Assembly (NCBI RefSeq): GCF_000382385.1
Contig: NZ_KB908322.1
Coordinates: 62,001 to 126,000 of the forward strand
Reading direction: 5' to 3'
DNA from: Segatella maculosa DSM 19339 = JCM 15638
GTDB taxonomy: Bacteria; Bacteroidota; Bacteroidia; Bacteroidales; Bacteroidaceae
Length of the DNA: 64,000 bases
Below, piece after piece: positions 18,048 through 26,599 of the stretch. Under the pieces are notes generated by a model, which had not been told where the DNA came from, did not search any database, and saw nothing but the letters and a program-made list of their open reading frames with translations. The translations under genes and the position numbers were made by a program. How positions within the stretch are numbered: the stretch's first letter is position 1; every line of letters starts with the position of its first letter.

Positions 18048-20018
18048 TTACGCGTCGATATTGGCGTAAGTGGCGTTCTGTTCGATGAATTCGCGGCGCG
18101 GTTCCACATCGTCGCCCATCAGCATTGAGAAGATTTCGTCGGCTTCGGCCGCATTCTGTATCGTCACTTGCTTCAGAAGACGCGACGAGGGGTCCATGGT
18201 TGTCTCCCAAAGTTGCTCGGGATTCATCTCTCCGAGACCTTTGTAGCGTTGCGTATGCAGTGCTTTGTCGTCCTCTTTTCCCTCAACATACTTGTCAATA
18301 AAGGCTTGACGCTGCTGCTCGGTGTAGCAATATTCGCTCACTTTCTTATAGGAACACTTATACAAAGGCGGCGTGGCAATATAGAGATGTCCGTCTTCTA
18401 TGACCTTTGGCATGAAGCGATAGAAGAGCGTCATGATGAGCGTATCGATGTGAGAGCCGTCAACATCGGCATCGGTCATAATGATAATCTTATCGTAACG
18501 CAGCTTGTCGATGTTGGCTTCGCGGTCATCTTCGCCCTCAACACCAAAGCGAACACCGATGCTTTGTATGATATTCATCACGGATTCTGCCTCGAAAACG
18601 CGATGCCATTGCACCTTTTCTACGTTCAAAATCTTGCCTCTTAGCGGAAGAATGGCCTGTGTATAGCGGTCGCGACCTTGCTTGGCTGAGCCTCCCGCAG
18701 AGTCGCCCTCGACAAGGAATATCTCGCATTCTTTCGGGTCTTTGTTGGAACAATCGGCCAGTTTTCCAGGCAAACCGCCACCCGACATCACGCTTTTGCG
18801 CTGCACACTCTCGCGGGCTTTGCGCGCAGCGATGCGGGCCGTGGCAGCCAAAACCACCTTTTCACAAATCTTTTTTGCCTCAATCGGGTGCTCTTCCAGA
18901 TAGTTTGAAAGGGCTTCACCCACGGCTTGTTGCACCGCTCCGGAGACTTCGCTGTTACCTAATTTGGTCTTCGTCTGCCCCTCAAACTGCGGCTCTGCCA
19001 CCTTAATAGAGATGACTGCGGTGAGTCCTTCGCGGAAGTCTTCGCCCGCAATCTCTATCTTTGCCTTCTCAATCTGCTTGGCAATGGTAGGCTCTGCATC
19101 GGCATAAGTCTTCAAAGTACGGGTCAGTGCGGCACGGAAACCCGTGAGATGGGTTCCCCCTTCAATGGTGTTGATGTTGTTCACATAGCTATGTATGTTC
19201 TCCGAATAGTCGGTGTTATACATGATAGCCACCTCGATAGGAATGCCTTGCTTCTCGGTTTTCAGGTAAATCACATCGTCGAAGAGATGCGTGCGATGCC
19301 GGTCTACGTAGCGAACGAACTCTTTCAGTCCGTCTCTTGCATGGAAAACCTCTTGCCGGGTCTTGCCTTCTTCGTTGGGACGGAGGTCGGTCAGCGTGAT
19401 ACGAATACCCGCATTGAGATATGCCAACTCGCGCATTCGACTGGCAACGATGTCCCATTTAAAGGTTGTTGTGGTGAAAATGGCAGGGTCGGGCCAGAAT
19501 TGTTGCCGCGTACCTCGCTTGTCTGTCTCGCCAATAATCTTGACCGGATAGAGCGGTTTGCCCTTTTCATACTCCTGTTGGTAAATCTTTCCGTCGCGGA
19601 ACACTTGGGAAAGCATGTGCGAAGAGAGTGCATTTACGCAGCTCACACCTACACCATGCAAGCCACCGCTGACCTTATAAGAACCCTTATCGAACTTTCC
19701 TCCGGCGTGAAGTACGGTCATCACGACCTCAAGAGCCGACTTATGGAGCTTCTTATGCTCGTCTACAGGAATACCACGGCCGTTGTCTTCGACCGTAACC
19801 GAGCCGTCTTCGTTGAGCGTAACCGCCACATCCGTGCAGTAACCTGCCATGGCTTCATCGATAGAGTTATCCACTGTCTCGTTGATAAGATGGTGAAGTC
19901 CCTTCTCACTGATGTCACCTATGTACATAGCCGGACGCTTACGCACAGCTTCAAGCCCCTCAAGAACCTGAATATTCGAGGCAGAATAATTTGCCTCGGT
20001 GTTTAGATTTTCTGCCAT
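18048..20018 (-). CDS. gyrB: DNA gyrase subunit B
   Basis: The ATPase subunit of gyrase, which introduces negative supercoils. The 656 residues run from the ATG at 20018 (MAENLNTEANYSASN); a TTG three codons upstream is less likely. The GHKL ATPase contains INETVDNSIDEA and KVSGGLHGVG. The TOPRIM region contains EGDSAGGSAKQGRDR and DADVDGSHI, and the C-terminus has QRYKGLGEMNPEQLWETTMDP. The IFLVEGDSAGG context and the LPGKLADCSNKDP stretch fit GyrB rather than ParE. It lacks the large insertion of enterobacterial GyrB, hence its shorter length. It appears to be monocistronic. Confidence 0.95.
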   Translation of the reverse strand: MAENLNTEANYSASNIQVLEGLEAVRKRPAMYIGDISEKGLHHLINETVDNSIDEAMAGYCTDVAVTLNEDGSVTVEDNGRGIPVDEHKKLHKSALEVVMTVLHAGGKFDKGSYKVSGGLHGVGVSCVNALSSHMLSQVFRDGKIYQQEYEKGKPLYPVKIIGETDKRGTRQQFWPDPAIFTTTTFKWDIVASRMRELAYLNAGIRITLTDLRPNEEGKTRQEVFHARDGLKEFVRYVDRHRTHLFDDVIYLKTEKQGIPIEVAIMYNTDYSENIHSYVNNINTIEGGTHLTGFRAALTRTLKTYADAEPTIAKQIEKAKIEIAGEDFREGLTAVISIKVAEPQFEGQTKTKLGNSEVSGAVQQAVGEALSNYLEEHPIEAKKICEKVVLAATARIAARKARESVQRKSVMSGGGLPGKLADCSNKDPKECEIFLVEGDSAGGSAKQGRDRYTQAILPLRGKILNVEKVQWHRVFEAESVMNIIQSIGVRFGVEGEDDREANIDKLRYDKIIIMTDADVDGSHIDTLIMTLFYRFMPKVIEDGHLYIATPPLYKCSYKKVSEYCYTEQQRQAFIDKYVEGKEDDKALHTQRYKGLGEMNPEQLWETTMDPSSRLLKQVTIQNAAEADEIFSMLMGDDVEPRREFIEQNATYANIDA

Positions 20019-20043
20019 TTCTTTCAATAGTGTGATTGAATTG

Positions 20044-20075
20044 CAAAGATACTAAAAAATAAACAGACTGCGAAA
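20044..20075 (-). promoter_or_regulatory. gyrB promoter
   Basis: On the minus strand a perfect -7 TATCTTTG (20044-20051) with a TTTCG about 19 nt upstream in place of the -33 TTTG. The leader would be about 20 nt. Confidence 0.62.
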
Positions 20076-20149
20076 CTTTTCTACGCTAAATTACATTAAC
20101 GTGCATGGGCACAGCGGTTGAAATCTAAGATGCGTCGCTCTGTAAAATC

Positions 20150-20240
20150 ATTTCAGCCATTTTACTGCGCAATATCAGCCTTATTGCACGCTAATGTCAG
20201 CCTTATTGCGCGGTAAAATGGCTGAAATTGAAACGCAAGG
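20150..20240. repeat. 22-bp tandem array, AATATCAGCC/AAATGGCTG family
   Basis: Four units (TTTCAGCCATTTTACTGCGC, AATATCAGCCTTATTGCACG, AATGTCAGCCTTATTGCGCG, then inverted AAAATGGCTGAAATTG) between gyrB and an ABC exporter gene. It ends in AAACGCAAGG and TTGATTATCAA, words that also flank the other arrays of this family. Confidence 0.8.
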
Positions 20241-20290
20241 CCCAAGTCGTTGATTATCAACGGGCCTGACACTATGAGCCGCTCGACTCT

Positions 20291-20384
20291 ATGTAGGGAC
20301 GCACGACCTGTGCGTCCGCTCCAACAATCGTGTATTTGCGTTTCTTTCGCCTTGAGTAGACGCACGAGCCGTGCGCCCCTACAT
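20291..20384. repeat. Palindromic doublet element, about 94 bp
   Basis: Opens ATGTAGGGACGCACGACC and closes GCCGTGCGCCCCTACAT; each end is palindromic and the ends are inverted copies. It has the same layout as the elements at 11.4, 25.07 and 55.5 kb, with a different interior (CCAACAATCGTGTATTTGCG). It directly follows the 22-bp array. Confidence 0.8.
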
Positions 20385-20460
20385 TTTCCGCCCTGTCACA
20401 TTGCACGCTGATATTCCCCTCTCAATGAGACGAGAGCGGGCTGTTTGTGGAGTGACTGCC

Positions 20461-21174
20461 TTATTCGGCTCCGAAATAAGCCTTGAGTTCGGTCATTGCA
20501 CTGCCCTCTTCATTGGGCAAATCCTTGATGAGCAGGCCCCTTTCGAGCAGCAAAATGCGCGACGAAATGTCTGAAACGAAGTTCAGATTGTGGCTCGACA
20601 AGACGACTGTCGTGCCCATTTCCTTGTTCACCTGATGGATGGTTTTGGCGATTTGTATCTGTGATGAAGGGTCAAGATAGTTGAAAGGCTCGTCCAAGAT
20701 GAGCACTTCGGGGTTGATGATCATGGCACCGAGAATGCCAATCTTCTGTCGGTTGCCTTCCGAAAAGTCGCGGATATACTTCTTGGTGCCGAGGATTTCA
20801 TCATGCATCAAGGGCGCATAGCAGGCCAATCGCTCGTCGATGGTCTCCTTCGGTAGGCCGTACACGTTGCCGATAAAGGTGAAATATTCCTCCGGGGTGT
20901 AGAAATCTATCAGGAAACGGCCGTCGATGAACGAGCCCGTATAGTGCTTCCAAGCCTCGTTTTCGTTCACTTTCATGCCGTTGCTTAGCACATATCCGTC
21001 GTCAGCTTTAATCAAATCGAGCATCAATCGCATGAGGGTCGTCTTGCCGGCTCCGTTGTTTCCCACGAGACCGATGAGCTCTCCGGCGTGTATGGTCAGC
21101 TCCGGAATGTCGATAACCGTCTTCTCTCCGTAGACTTTCTTGAGGTCTTTAATGTTTAATTCGCAGTTCATCAT
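20461..21174 (-). CDS. ABC transporter ATP-binding protein
   Basis: A 237-residue ATPase of the ABC-2 exporter type. Walker A is VGNNGAGKTT near residue 40, the signature is FSEGNRQKIGI (a divergent LSGGQ), Walker B is LILDEPFNYLD, and the switch histidine is in LSSHN. It works with the membrane protein encoded just upstream (21266-22654), 91 bp away. The substrate is unknown. The first codons (MMNCELN) overlap an AT-rich repeat-like stretch (TTGTGAATGATGAA) seen at other gene borders in this window. Confidence 0.88.
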   Translation of the reverse strand: MMNCELNIKDLKKVYGEKTVIDIPELTIHAGELIGLVGNNGAGKTTLMRLMLDLIKADDGYVLSNGMKVNENEAWKHYTGSFIDGRFLIDFYTPEEYFTFIGNVYGLPKETIDERLACYAPLMHDEILGTKKYIRDFSEGNRQKIGILGAMIINPEVLILDEPFNYLDPSSQIQIAKTIHQVNKEMGTTVVLSSHNLNFVSDISSRILLLERGLLIKDLPNEEGSAMTELKAYFGAE

Positions 21175-21221
21175 TCACAATTCTTCATTTATAATTCACG
21201 ATAATGATTGGTTCTCTATCT

Positions 21222-21262
21222 CAGTCTCCCCTCCTTTGGAGGGGTAGGGGGAGGCTTTTGTG
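21222..21262. repeat. GC-rich CTCCCCTCCTTTGGAGGGG hairpin repeat
   Basis: CCCCTCC TTT GGAGGGG hairpin plus TAGGGGGAGGC in the spacer between the ABC permease and ATPase genes. Same family as the copies at 14.85, 43.8, 44.2, 50.6 and 51 kb. Confidence 0.75.
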
Positions 21263-21265
21263 ACT

Positions 21266-22654
21266 TTATTTCATAAAATCCTCCATCCGTTTGTACCTTT
21301 TTGCCATGAACTTATGGGCAACCAAGCGCAGCACTCTCTTAGACGTGCCCAGCAAAAGCAGGCCGAGCACCGCCGTGATGGCGTAAACCACCAAGGCATT
21401 GTCTATGAAAATGGCCAACAACGCGTAGGCCGCCACCGGGATAAGGACAACAAATCCATAGACATTCACGCCCATGTTGGCCCCTTGATAATTGAAGAAT
21501 GCCGACGAAAACAGGTCGATGCGCTTGGAGAAAAGGCAGGTGGGCAACAGCAATACGTTGGCACCTGCACCCAAAAGAAGGGTGGAAAGCCACGCCATCG
21601 TCGTCCAATAACCAAGGAAAATGCCCGGAATAAGCAACACAGCTGTAATGGAATCGAGCAGCAAAAAGAATAGAAACTTGCGCTCAAGCATGCCATATAC
21701 CGACACAGGTTTGGTCATCAAGCCATGGAAGAAGTTGCCTTCAATGCCGAAGATCCATTGCCCCAGCATCATCGAAGAGAACATAACGGCCAGCAAAAGG
21801 AATATTCCCGCGATGGCACTCTCGCCGATTTCGTCGCTCATCGTGCGGTTTTGGAGATAGGCTTGCAGTGTCATAACGACGACAAGTGTTAGGTATCCCG
21901 TGCGCAAACGCTTGGAACGGAGCAGCGAAATGTACTCCATACTGAAGAGCGATGAGCCACCTATGCGCCCAGCCTTGGCTTGTTGACCGCGCTGTTCATT
22001 GTAATGTTTGACATAACAAAGGTAGGCATAGACGGTTGCCCCAAAGCCCAAGGTGGCGAAGAACCATGCCACGACGCTGCCAAAGGGCCCGAACCAGCTC
22101 ATAAAGAAAATCATGAAAGGTATCGCCAGACAGTAGTAGAAGAGCAACATCAGCCACAACGGCAGTTTATATTCCCAGCCTTGGGCCTTCCGTAGCCCTG
22201 TGATTAGCAGGCCATCTGCAATGTTTAGCGTCAGCGAAAGGCCGAAAGCGAGCAGTGCATAGCCTGCAGACATGAACAAACATGACAGTCCGAAGACCAT
22301 AATAGGAATGAACCAATTGAGGTAATCCAGCAAGTTGAGCACCAAAAGAAAGCGATTCCACGTGGCTTGCGGAACGGGTTTAGACCGCAAGTAATCGTCC
22401 ATTCCGGCGGCATCTGTCTTCAAAAGGAACTTCATCAACAGTTCCATGGGAGAGAACATGACCACAAGTGGGACGATAATGAGCTCTAAATTGTCGTTTC
22501 GTATGGCCTCGAAAGGATTGCTTCCTCCCTGCCAATGGCCGACAATAAGGCCGACAACCACGCACAGCACCATATAGATGAAGATGCCCATGCGCTTCCA
22601 ATCAAACGTTCTTCGCTTCTGTGTCCACCACAGTTGCAGCAATATTTTCAGCAT
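21266..22654 (-). CDS. Multi-pass membrane protein, ABC exporter permease (DUF5687-like)
   Basis: A 462-residue integral membrane protein with about ten hydrophobic segments, including MGIFIYMVLCVVVGLIVGHW, FIPIMVFGLSCLFMSAGYALLAFG and FLLAVMFSSMMLGQWIFG. Conserved words such as YISLLRSKRLRTGYL and EGNFFHGLMTKPV match the DUF5687 group of Bacteroidetes ABC-2-type permeases, which is my recognition and not a search result. It is followed by its ATPase (20461-21174) on the same strand, so the two form an exporter of unknown substrate. Confidence 0.72.
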   Translation of the reverse strand: MLKILLQLWWTQKRRTFDWKRMGIFIYMVLCVVVGLIVGHWQGGSNPFEAIRNDNLELIIVPLVVMFSPMELLMKFLLKTDAAGMDDYLRSKPVPQATWNRFLLVLNLLDYLNWFIPIMVFGLSCLFMSAGYALLAFGLSLTLNIADGLLITGLRKAQGWEYKLPLWLMLLFYYCLAIPFMIFFMSWFGPFGSVVAWFFATLGFGATVYAYLCYVKHYNEQRGQQAKAGRIGGSSLFSMEYISLLRSKRLRTGYLTLVVVMTLQAYLQNRTMSDEIGESAIAGIFLLLAVMFSSMMLGQWIFGIEGNFFHGLMTKPVSVYGMLERKFLFFLLLDSITAVLLIPGIFLGYWTTMAWLSTLLLGAGANVLLLPTCLFSKRIDLFSSAFFNYQGANMGVNVYGFVVLIPVAAYALLAIFIDNALVVYAITAVLGLLLLGTSKRVLRLVAHKFMAKRYKRMEDFMK

Positions 22655-22712
22655 AAAAAGATAATTTTATCGTTCATAATCTACCATGTGCGACGCTTCA
22701 TTCAGCGTTCTT

Positions 22713-24857
22713 CTACATTCCCCTTGCCTTCATTAATGCCGAAACATCAGGCGTTTTCAGGCCAGTGAAGTCGGTAAAGGTCTGCATAAGGTCCTTTGTA
22801 TTGCCACGACTGAGTACTTTTTCACGGAAATCCTGACCCACTTCGGGGTTCAATGCGCCGCGTTTGGCGAAGCAAGAAGCAATGTTGTCGGCCAAAACCT
22901 CAGTCCACAGGTAGCTGTAATAGCCCGCTGCGTAGCCTCCACCCCATACATGATTGAAGTAAGACGTGGCATATCGGGGCGGAACCTGCGTGTCCAAGAG
23001 ACCGATTTCACGAAGCGCTTCACGGTCGAATGCCGCAGCTTGGTCGGCCGTCGGCACGTTCTTGGCCGGCAACATGGCCCATGCCATGTCCAAACATGTG
23101 GCAGCCAGGTTCTCTCCCAAGGCGTAAGCGGGTTGGAAATTGATGGCTTTGAGCATCTTTTCCTTGAGGTCTTCGGGCATTGGTTGGCCGGTTTTCGTAT
23201 GCCTTGCATAGTGATTAAAGACCTCAGGAACAGTGGCAAAGGACTCGTTAAACTGTGAGGGCATCTCCACAAAGTCGCGTGCTACGGCTGTTCCGCTAAG
23301 CATATTGTACTTGCAATCGGACAATATTCCGTGCAAGGCGTGGCCGAATTCATGGAACATCGTTGTCACTTCGTCCCACGTCAGCAGCGTGGGTTGCCCC
23401 TCAGGTGCCTTGGCATAGTTGCATACATTATAGATAATGGGCTGTTGTTTGCGCCATTTACTCTGCTTTGAAAAGCTGCTCATCCATGCTCCCCCACGCT
23501 TTGTTGGCCGGCGAAAGTAGTCACAATACCACAAAGCAAGGGGGCGTTTGTCTTTGTCGAAGACCTCGAACACGCGCATGTCTTTGTGATATGTCGGGAT
23601 ATCTTTGCGTTCCTTGAAGGTCAATCCGTAAGCTCTTTGGGCGGCATAGAACACACCATTGACGAGCACACTGTCGATATTGAAGTAGGGTTTCACGTCG
23701 TCTTCGGCGAAACGATACTGTGCTTGCTTCATCTTGGCCGAGTAATAGAAGCGGTCGTAGGGCTGAAGTCGGAAGTCTTGTCCCTCGCTTCGGCGGGCAA
23801 AGTCCTCGATGGCGCGTGTCTCGGCCTCGGCTTTCGGCCTGTAGGCCGCAATGAGTTGCTTCAAGAAAGCATAGACATTGTCGGGCGTTTTGGCCATGGT
23901 ACGCTCCAAGGAGTAGGCCGCATAGTTCTTATGGCCCATGAGTTCGGCCTTCTCGGCCCGCAGTTTTGCTATCTCCACCACGATGGGATAGGTGTTGAAT
24001 GCGCCCGTTCCGTCGGCCCGATGCAGCGAGGCTTCGAACACACGGCGGCGCAAATCGCGGTTTTCGAGGTGAGTCAAGATGGCTTGTTGGGTGGTGTTGA
24101 CAATCACAATGCAATAAGGTGCCTTGCCGCCGCGGCGCTCTGCGTCTTTTCGGCACTGGGCAATGTCGGCTTCGCTCAGCCCTTTCAGATTGTCTTTGCT
24201 GTCAACCCACACCGCTGCATCGTTGGTTGCGTCGGGCAACATGGTTCCCCATTGCTGCTGAAGCTCGGCAATCCGCTTGTTGATTTGCTCCATGCGGGCC
24301 TTCTTGTCGGCTGAAAGCAGGGCGCCGGAGCGTACAAACTGCTTGTAGATTTCATCTAACAGCTTGCGGTCTTCGCCTTTCAATGTGGCGCGTTCGCGGT
24401 CGTATACGTATTTGATGCGGCTGAACAGTTTAGCGTTGAACGTGATTTCGTTCTCCAAATCGGTCAGTTGCGGAATGATTTCTTTCTCGGTTTTGGCAAT
24501 GACATCGGTCTTGTTGGCACCCGTCAGACAGAAGAATACGCTCGAAACATGGTCAAGCAGTCGCCCACTTTCCTCATATGCCACGATAGTATTGGCGAAA
24601 GTGGGTCGCTGTTTGTTGTCCACAATGCGTTTAATGGCCTTGCGTTGCGCTTGAATAGCCGCTTTCAGTGCAGGCAGATAGTCGGTTTCATGGATACAAC
24701 TGAAGTCGGGTGCTGCGAAAAGCAGGGCACTATGGGTCAGCAATGGATTGTTTTTGACCCCTTCTTTGGGCTGTTCTGCTGCGTTTAACCATGCGACGGA
24801 CGATGCCAAACCGGCCGTAACCAGCGTTCGTTTGATGCGGGTGTTGATTTTATTCAT
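22713..24857 (-). CDS. M3 family metallopeptidase (peptidyl-dipeptidase Dcp type), exported
   Basis: A 714-residue zinc peptidase that trims short peptides. A signal peptide (KRTLVTAGLASSVAWLNAA) places it in the periplasm. The zinc site HEFGH is at about residue 502, and the third ligand glutamate lies downstream in the FVEMPSQFNESF stretch, as in thimet-type enzymes. Length and the APEGQPTLLTWDEVTTMFHEFGHALHG context fit the Dcp/oligopeptidase A branch; Dcp is more likely because of the signal peptide. A TATATTTG box 36 nt upstream suggests its own promoter. Confidence 0.9.
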   Translation of the reverse strand: MNKINTRIKRTLVTAGLASSVAWLNAAEQPKEGVKNNPLLTHSALLFAAPDFSCIHETDYLPALKAAIQAQRKAIKRIVDNKQRPTFANTIVAYEESGRLLDHVSSVFFCLTGANKTDVIAKTEKEIIPQLTDLENEITFNAKLFSRIKYVYDRERATLKGEDRKLLDEIYKQFVRSGALLSADKKARMEQINKRIAELQQQWGTMLPDATNDAAVWVDSKDNLKGLSEADIAQCRKDAERRGGKAPYCIVIVNTTQQAILTHLENRDLRRRVFEASLHRADGTGAFNTYPIVVEIAKLRAEKAELMGHKNYAAYSLERTMAKTPDNVYAFLKQLIAAYRPKAEAETRAIEDFARRSEGQDFRLQPYDRFYYSAKMKQAQYRFAEDDVKPYFNIDSVLVNGVFYAAQRAYGLTFKERKDIPTYHKDMRVFEVFDKDKRPLALWYCDYFRRPTKRGGAWMSSFSKQSKWRKQQPIIYNVCNYAKAPEGQPTLLTWDEVTTMFHEFGHALHGILSDCKYNMLSGTAVARDFVEMPSQFNESFATVPEVFNHYARHTKTGQPMPEDLKEKMLKAINFQPAYALGENLAATCLDMAWAMLPAKNVPTADQAAAFDREALREIGLLDTQVPPRYATSYFNHVWGGGYAAGYYSYLWTEVLADNIASCFAKRGALNPEVGQDFREKVLSRGNTKDLMQTFTDFTGLKTPDVSALMKARGM

Positions 24858-24893
24858 GCTTTGTTTATTTTGTGTTTGCGCTTTTTAGCGGTA

Positions 24894-24901
24894 CAAATAT
24901 A
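24894..24901 (-). promoter_or_regulatory. -7 box for the M3 peptidase
   Basis: A perfect TATATTTG on the minus strand, 36 nt before the ATG at 24857. Confidence 0.55.
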
Positions 24902-25004
24902 AGCATTTTTCGCCGAAAAAACCATGGTTTTGCCGATAAAAGCATGCAGATGGGCGGTAGACCCAAACTAAATGAAAAAGCAACGGAGTTCGAAATAATA
25001 TCCA

Positions 25005-25055
25005 AAATCACCCATTTCATCGTACAATCTCACCCATTTCACCCATCAATCAGCC
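25005..25055. repeat. Short 22-bp-type array (AATCACCCATTTC units)
   Basis: Two to three units (AAAATCACCCATTTCATCG, CAATCTCACCCATTTC, CAATCAGCCATGATGG) immediately before the palindromic element at 25065. Same family as 11.3 and 25.35 kb. Confidence 0.65.
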
Positions 25056-25064
25056 ATGATGGAA

Positions 25065-25161
25065 ATGTAGGGACGCACGGTTCGTGCATCCGCTCAAGTG
25101 GAACTGAAAAGCAAATACATACGGTTGTTGAAACGGACGCACGGACCGTGCGTCCCTACAT
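25065..25161. repeat. Palindromic doublet element, about 97 bp
   Basis: Opens ATGTAGGGACGCACGGTTCG and closes GGACCGTGCGTCCCTACAT; inverted ends, each palindromic. Its interior (CGCTCAAGTGGAACTGAAAAGC) closely matches the element at 11.42 kb (TTCAAGTAGAATTGAAGGC). Confidence 0.82.
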
Positions 25162-25202
25162 GCCTCTTGTCAACAATTCATCTTATCATTTTACTAATCC
25201 TA

Positions 25203-25290
25203 AAATTCAATATTCAAACTTCAATATTCAAAGTCTGCAAATCATAAAGGTTAAAGTTCAATGTTCAAAGTTCAAAATCAAAGTCCCGAC
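25203..25290. repeat. TTCAA-periodic repeat (ATTCAATATTCAAAC family)
   Basis: A run of TTCAA words (ATTCAATATTCAAACTTC, then GTTCAATGTTCAAAGTTC) spaced 7-9 bp. The reverse complement of this run is found at 55.39-55.47 kb, again beside a palindromic doublet element. Confidence 0.7.
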
Positions 25291-25353
25291 ATACGCTTAA
25301 ACCCTTCTCGGTTTCAACCTTATTGACAATCAATAACTTATACCTTGCGTTCC

Positions 25354-25445
25354 AATCTCAGCCATTTTAGCGTGCAAAATGGCCCATTTCATCGTGTAAA
25401 ATGGGTGAGATTGCGCGGTAAAATGGCTGAGATTGAAACGCAATA
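25354..25445. repeat. 22-bp tandem array between M3 peptidase and GH105 genes
   Basis: Four units: CTCAGCCATTTTAGCGTGC, AAAATGGCCCATTTCATCG, AAAATGGGTGAGATTGCGCG, AAAATGGCTGAGATTG. It is preceded by TATTGACAATCAATAACTTA and ACCTTGCGTT, a leader shared with other arrays of the family. It ends just past the 3' end of the PUL. Confidence 0.82.
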
Positions 25446-25471
25446 GAATCGGGATTAGAAACCGGCTTTAT

Positions 25472-26599
25472 TTATTTGGTGCCGGCTTTTAGGTAACGAT
25501 AGTATTCACAGGCGGCAAGAAGGAAACCACCGACACCGAAGTTCGTCTCGGAATTGCGGTCGACGATTTGGTCGGGAATAGCCTTTTCGCCAATGGGTTG
25601 CACGTAGCCTACGCGCCCATCGGGCTGGAGTGCCGTGTTTTGTAGGTAGTTCCATGCGCGTTCGACCGTCTTTTTGTACGATTTCATCGGCAGAATTCCG
25701 TTGTTAATTCCCCAAAGCAAACCGTAAGTCAACAGTTCCGTGCCGCTCGTTTCAGGGCCGGGAGCCTGACGAGGATCCATCATTGAGCGCGTCCAATAGC
25801 CTCCGCGCTGTTGCAATTTGGCTGCGGCTGCGGCCAAGCGACGGTATTTTTCGACGAAGAAATCATAGTGTTGATAGTCTTTGGGCAGGTCTTGCAGCAC
25901 CTTTGCCAGCCCTGCAAGCACCCAACCGTCGGCTCTTGCCCAGAAATCTTTCTTGCCCAAATTGGTCTTATGCTTGGGATAAACATACTTGGCATCGCGG
26001 AAATAGAGGCCGGTTTCATGGTCGTACATGAGGCTATCGGTGAAAAGTATGCAGGAATACATCTTGTTCAGATACTTTTGTTCGCCGGTTAGCTTGTACA
26101 TCTTGGTCATTACGGGCATTGACATAAAGAGTGCATCGGCCCACCACCAATAATCTGACTCGGGTGCATCGGCCATATAGCTCATCACTTCCTTGGTCCG
26201 TGTAATCTTATCCTTTGTCGGTGAGATTTTGTAAAGGTCGATATAGGTCTGAAAACAGGTCTGCCAATCGCCGAACAAGACGTGGAATTGATATTCACCA
26301 TAGTGTTGATACTTCCATTTCTTTGGGTCTTTCTCGGTTGCTCCCTGCCATCGATTGTGGATAGCCCATCGCATTGAATAGCCAGTAAAGTCGGATTTGG
26401 GGAAAAGTTGCACCACTTCCATGTTTCCGATGTGGTAAACTGCGTCGTCCCAAAAGGCGCGAGTCTTGTAAGTGTGGTTACTTTGCCAGTTGTTGTTGAC
26501 GCGTTGGATGATTTCTGCAACGCTTTCGGGTGTCTGTTGCTTGGCCCACAGCGGCAGAACACCCAGCCATAAGGCCCAAAGAAGGATTGATTTTTTCAT
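25472..26599 (-). CDS. GH105 unsaturated uronyl hydrolase, exported
   Basis: A 375-residue (alpha/alpha)6-barrel enzyme of the GH88/GH105 group, which removes the 4,5-unsaturated uronic acid left by polysaccharide lyases. The signal peptide is MKKSILLWALWLGVLPLWAKQ, so it is periplasmic. WWWADALFMSMP and FWARADGWVLAGLAKVLQ carry the conserved catalytic aspartates. It is the last gene of the PUL, with its ATG overlapping the stop of the DUF4861 gene (ATGA). Together with the heparinase II/III-like lyase it implies a uronate-containing substrate. GH105 (rhamnogalacturonyl/glucuronyl) is preferred over GH88 by overall sequence style. Confidence 0.85.
   Translation of the reverse strand: MKKSILLWALWLGVLPLWAKQQTPESVAEIIQRVNNNWQSNHTYKTRAFWDDAVYHIGNMEVVQLFPKSDFTGYSMRWAIHNRWQGATEKDPKKWKYQHYGEYQFHVLFGDWQTCFQTYIDLYKISPTKDKITRTKEVMSYMADAPESDYWWWADALFMSMPVMTKMYKLTGEQKYLNKMYSCILFTDSLMYDHETGLYFRDAKYVYPKHKTNLGKKDFWARADGWVLAGLAKVLQDLPKDYQHYDFFVEKYRRLAAAAAKLQQRGGYWTRSMMDPRQAPGPETSGTELLTYGLLWGINNGILPMKSYKKTVERAWNYLQNTALQPDGRVGYVQPIGEKAIPDQIVDRNSETNFGVGGFLLAACEYYRYLKAGTK

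Noticed and set aside
24872-25300. Open frames through the repeat spacers (also 5722-6180, 11410-11724, 55423-55641, 55962-56303)
   Set aside because: They follow the repeats in several phases, have no promoter or family resemblance, and read the same repeated words in translation.
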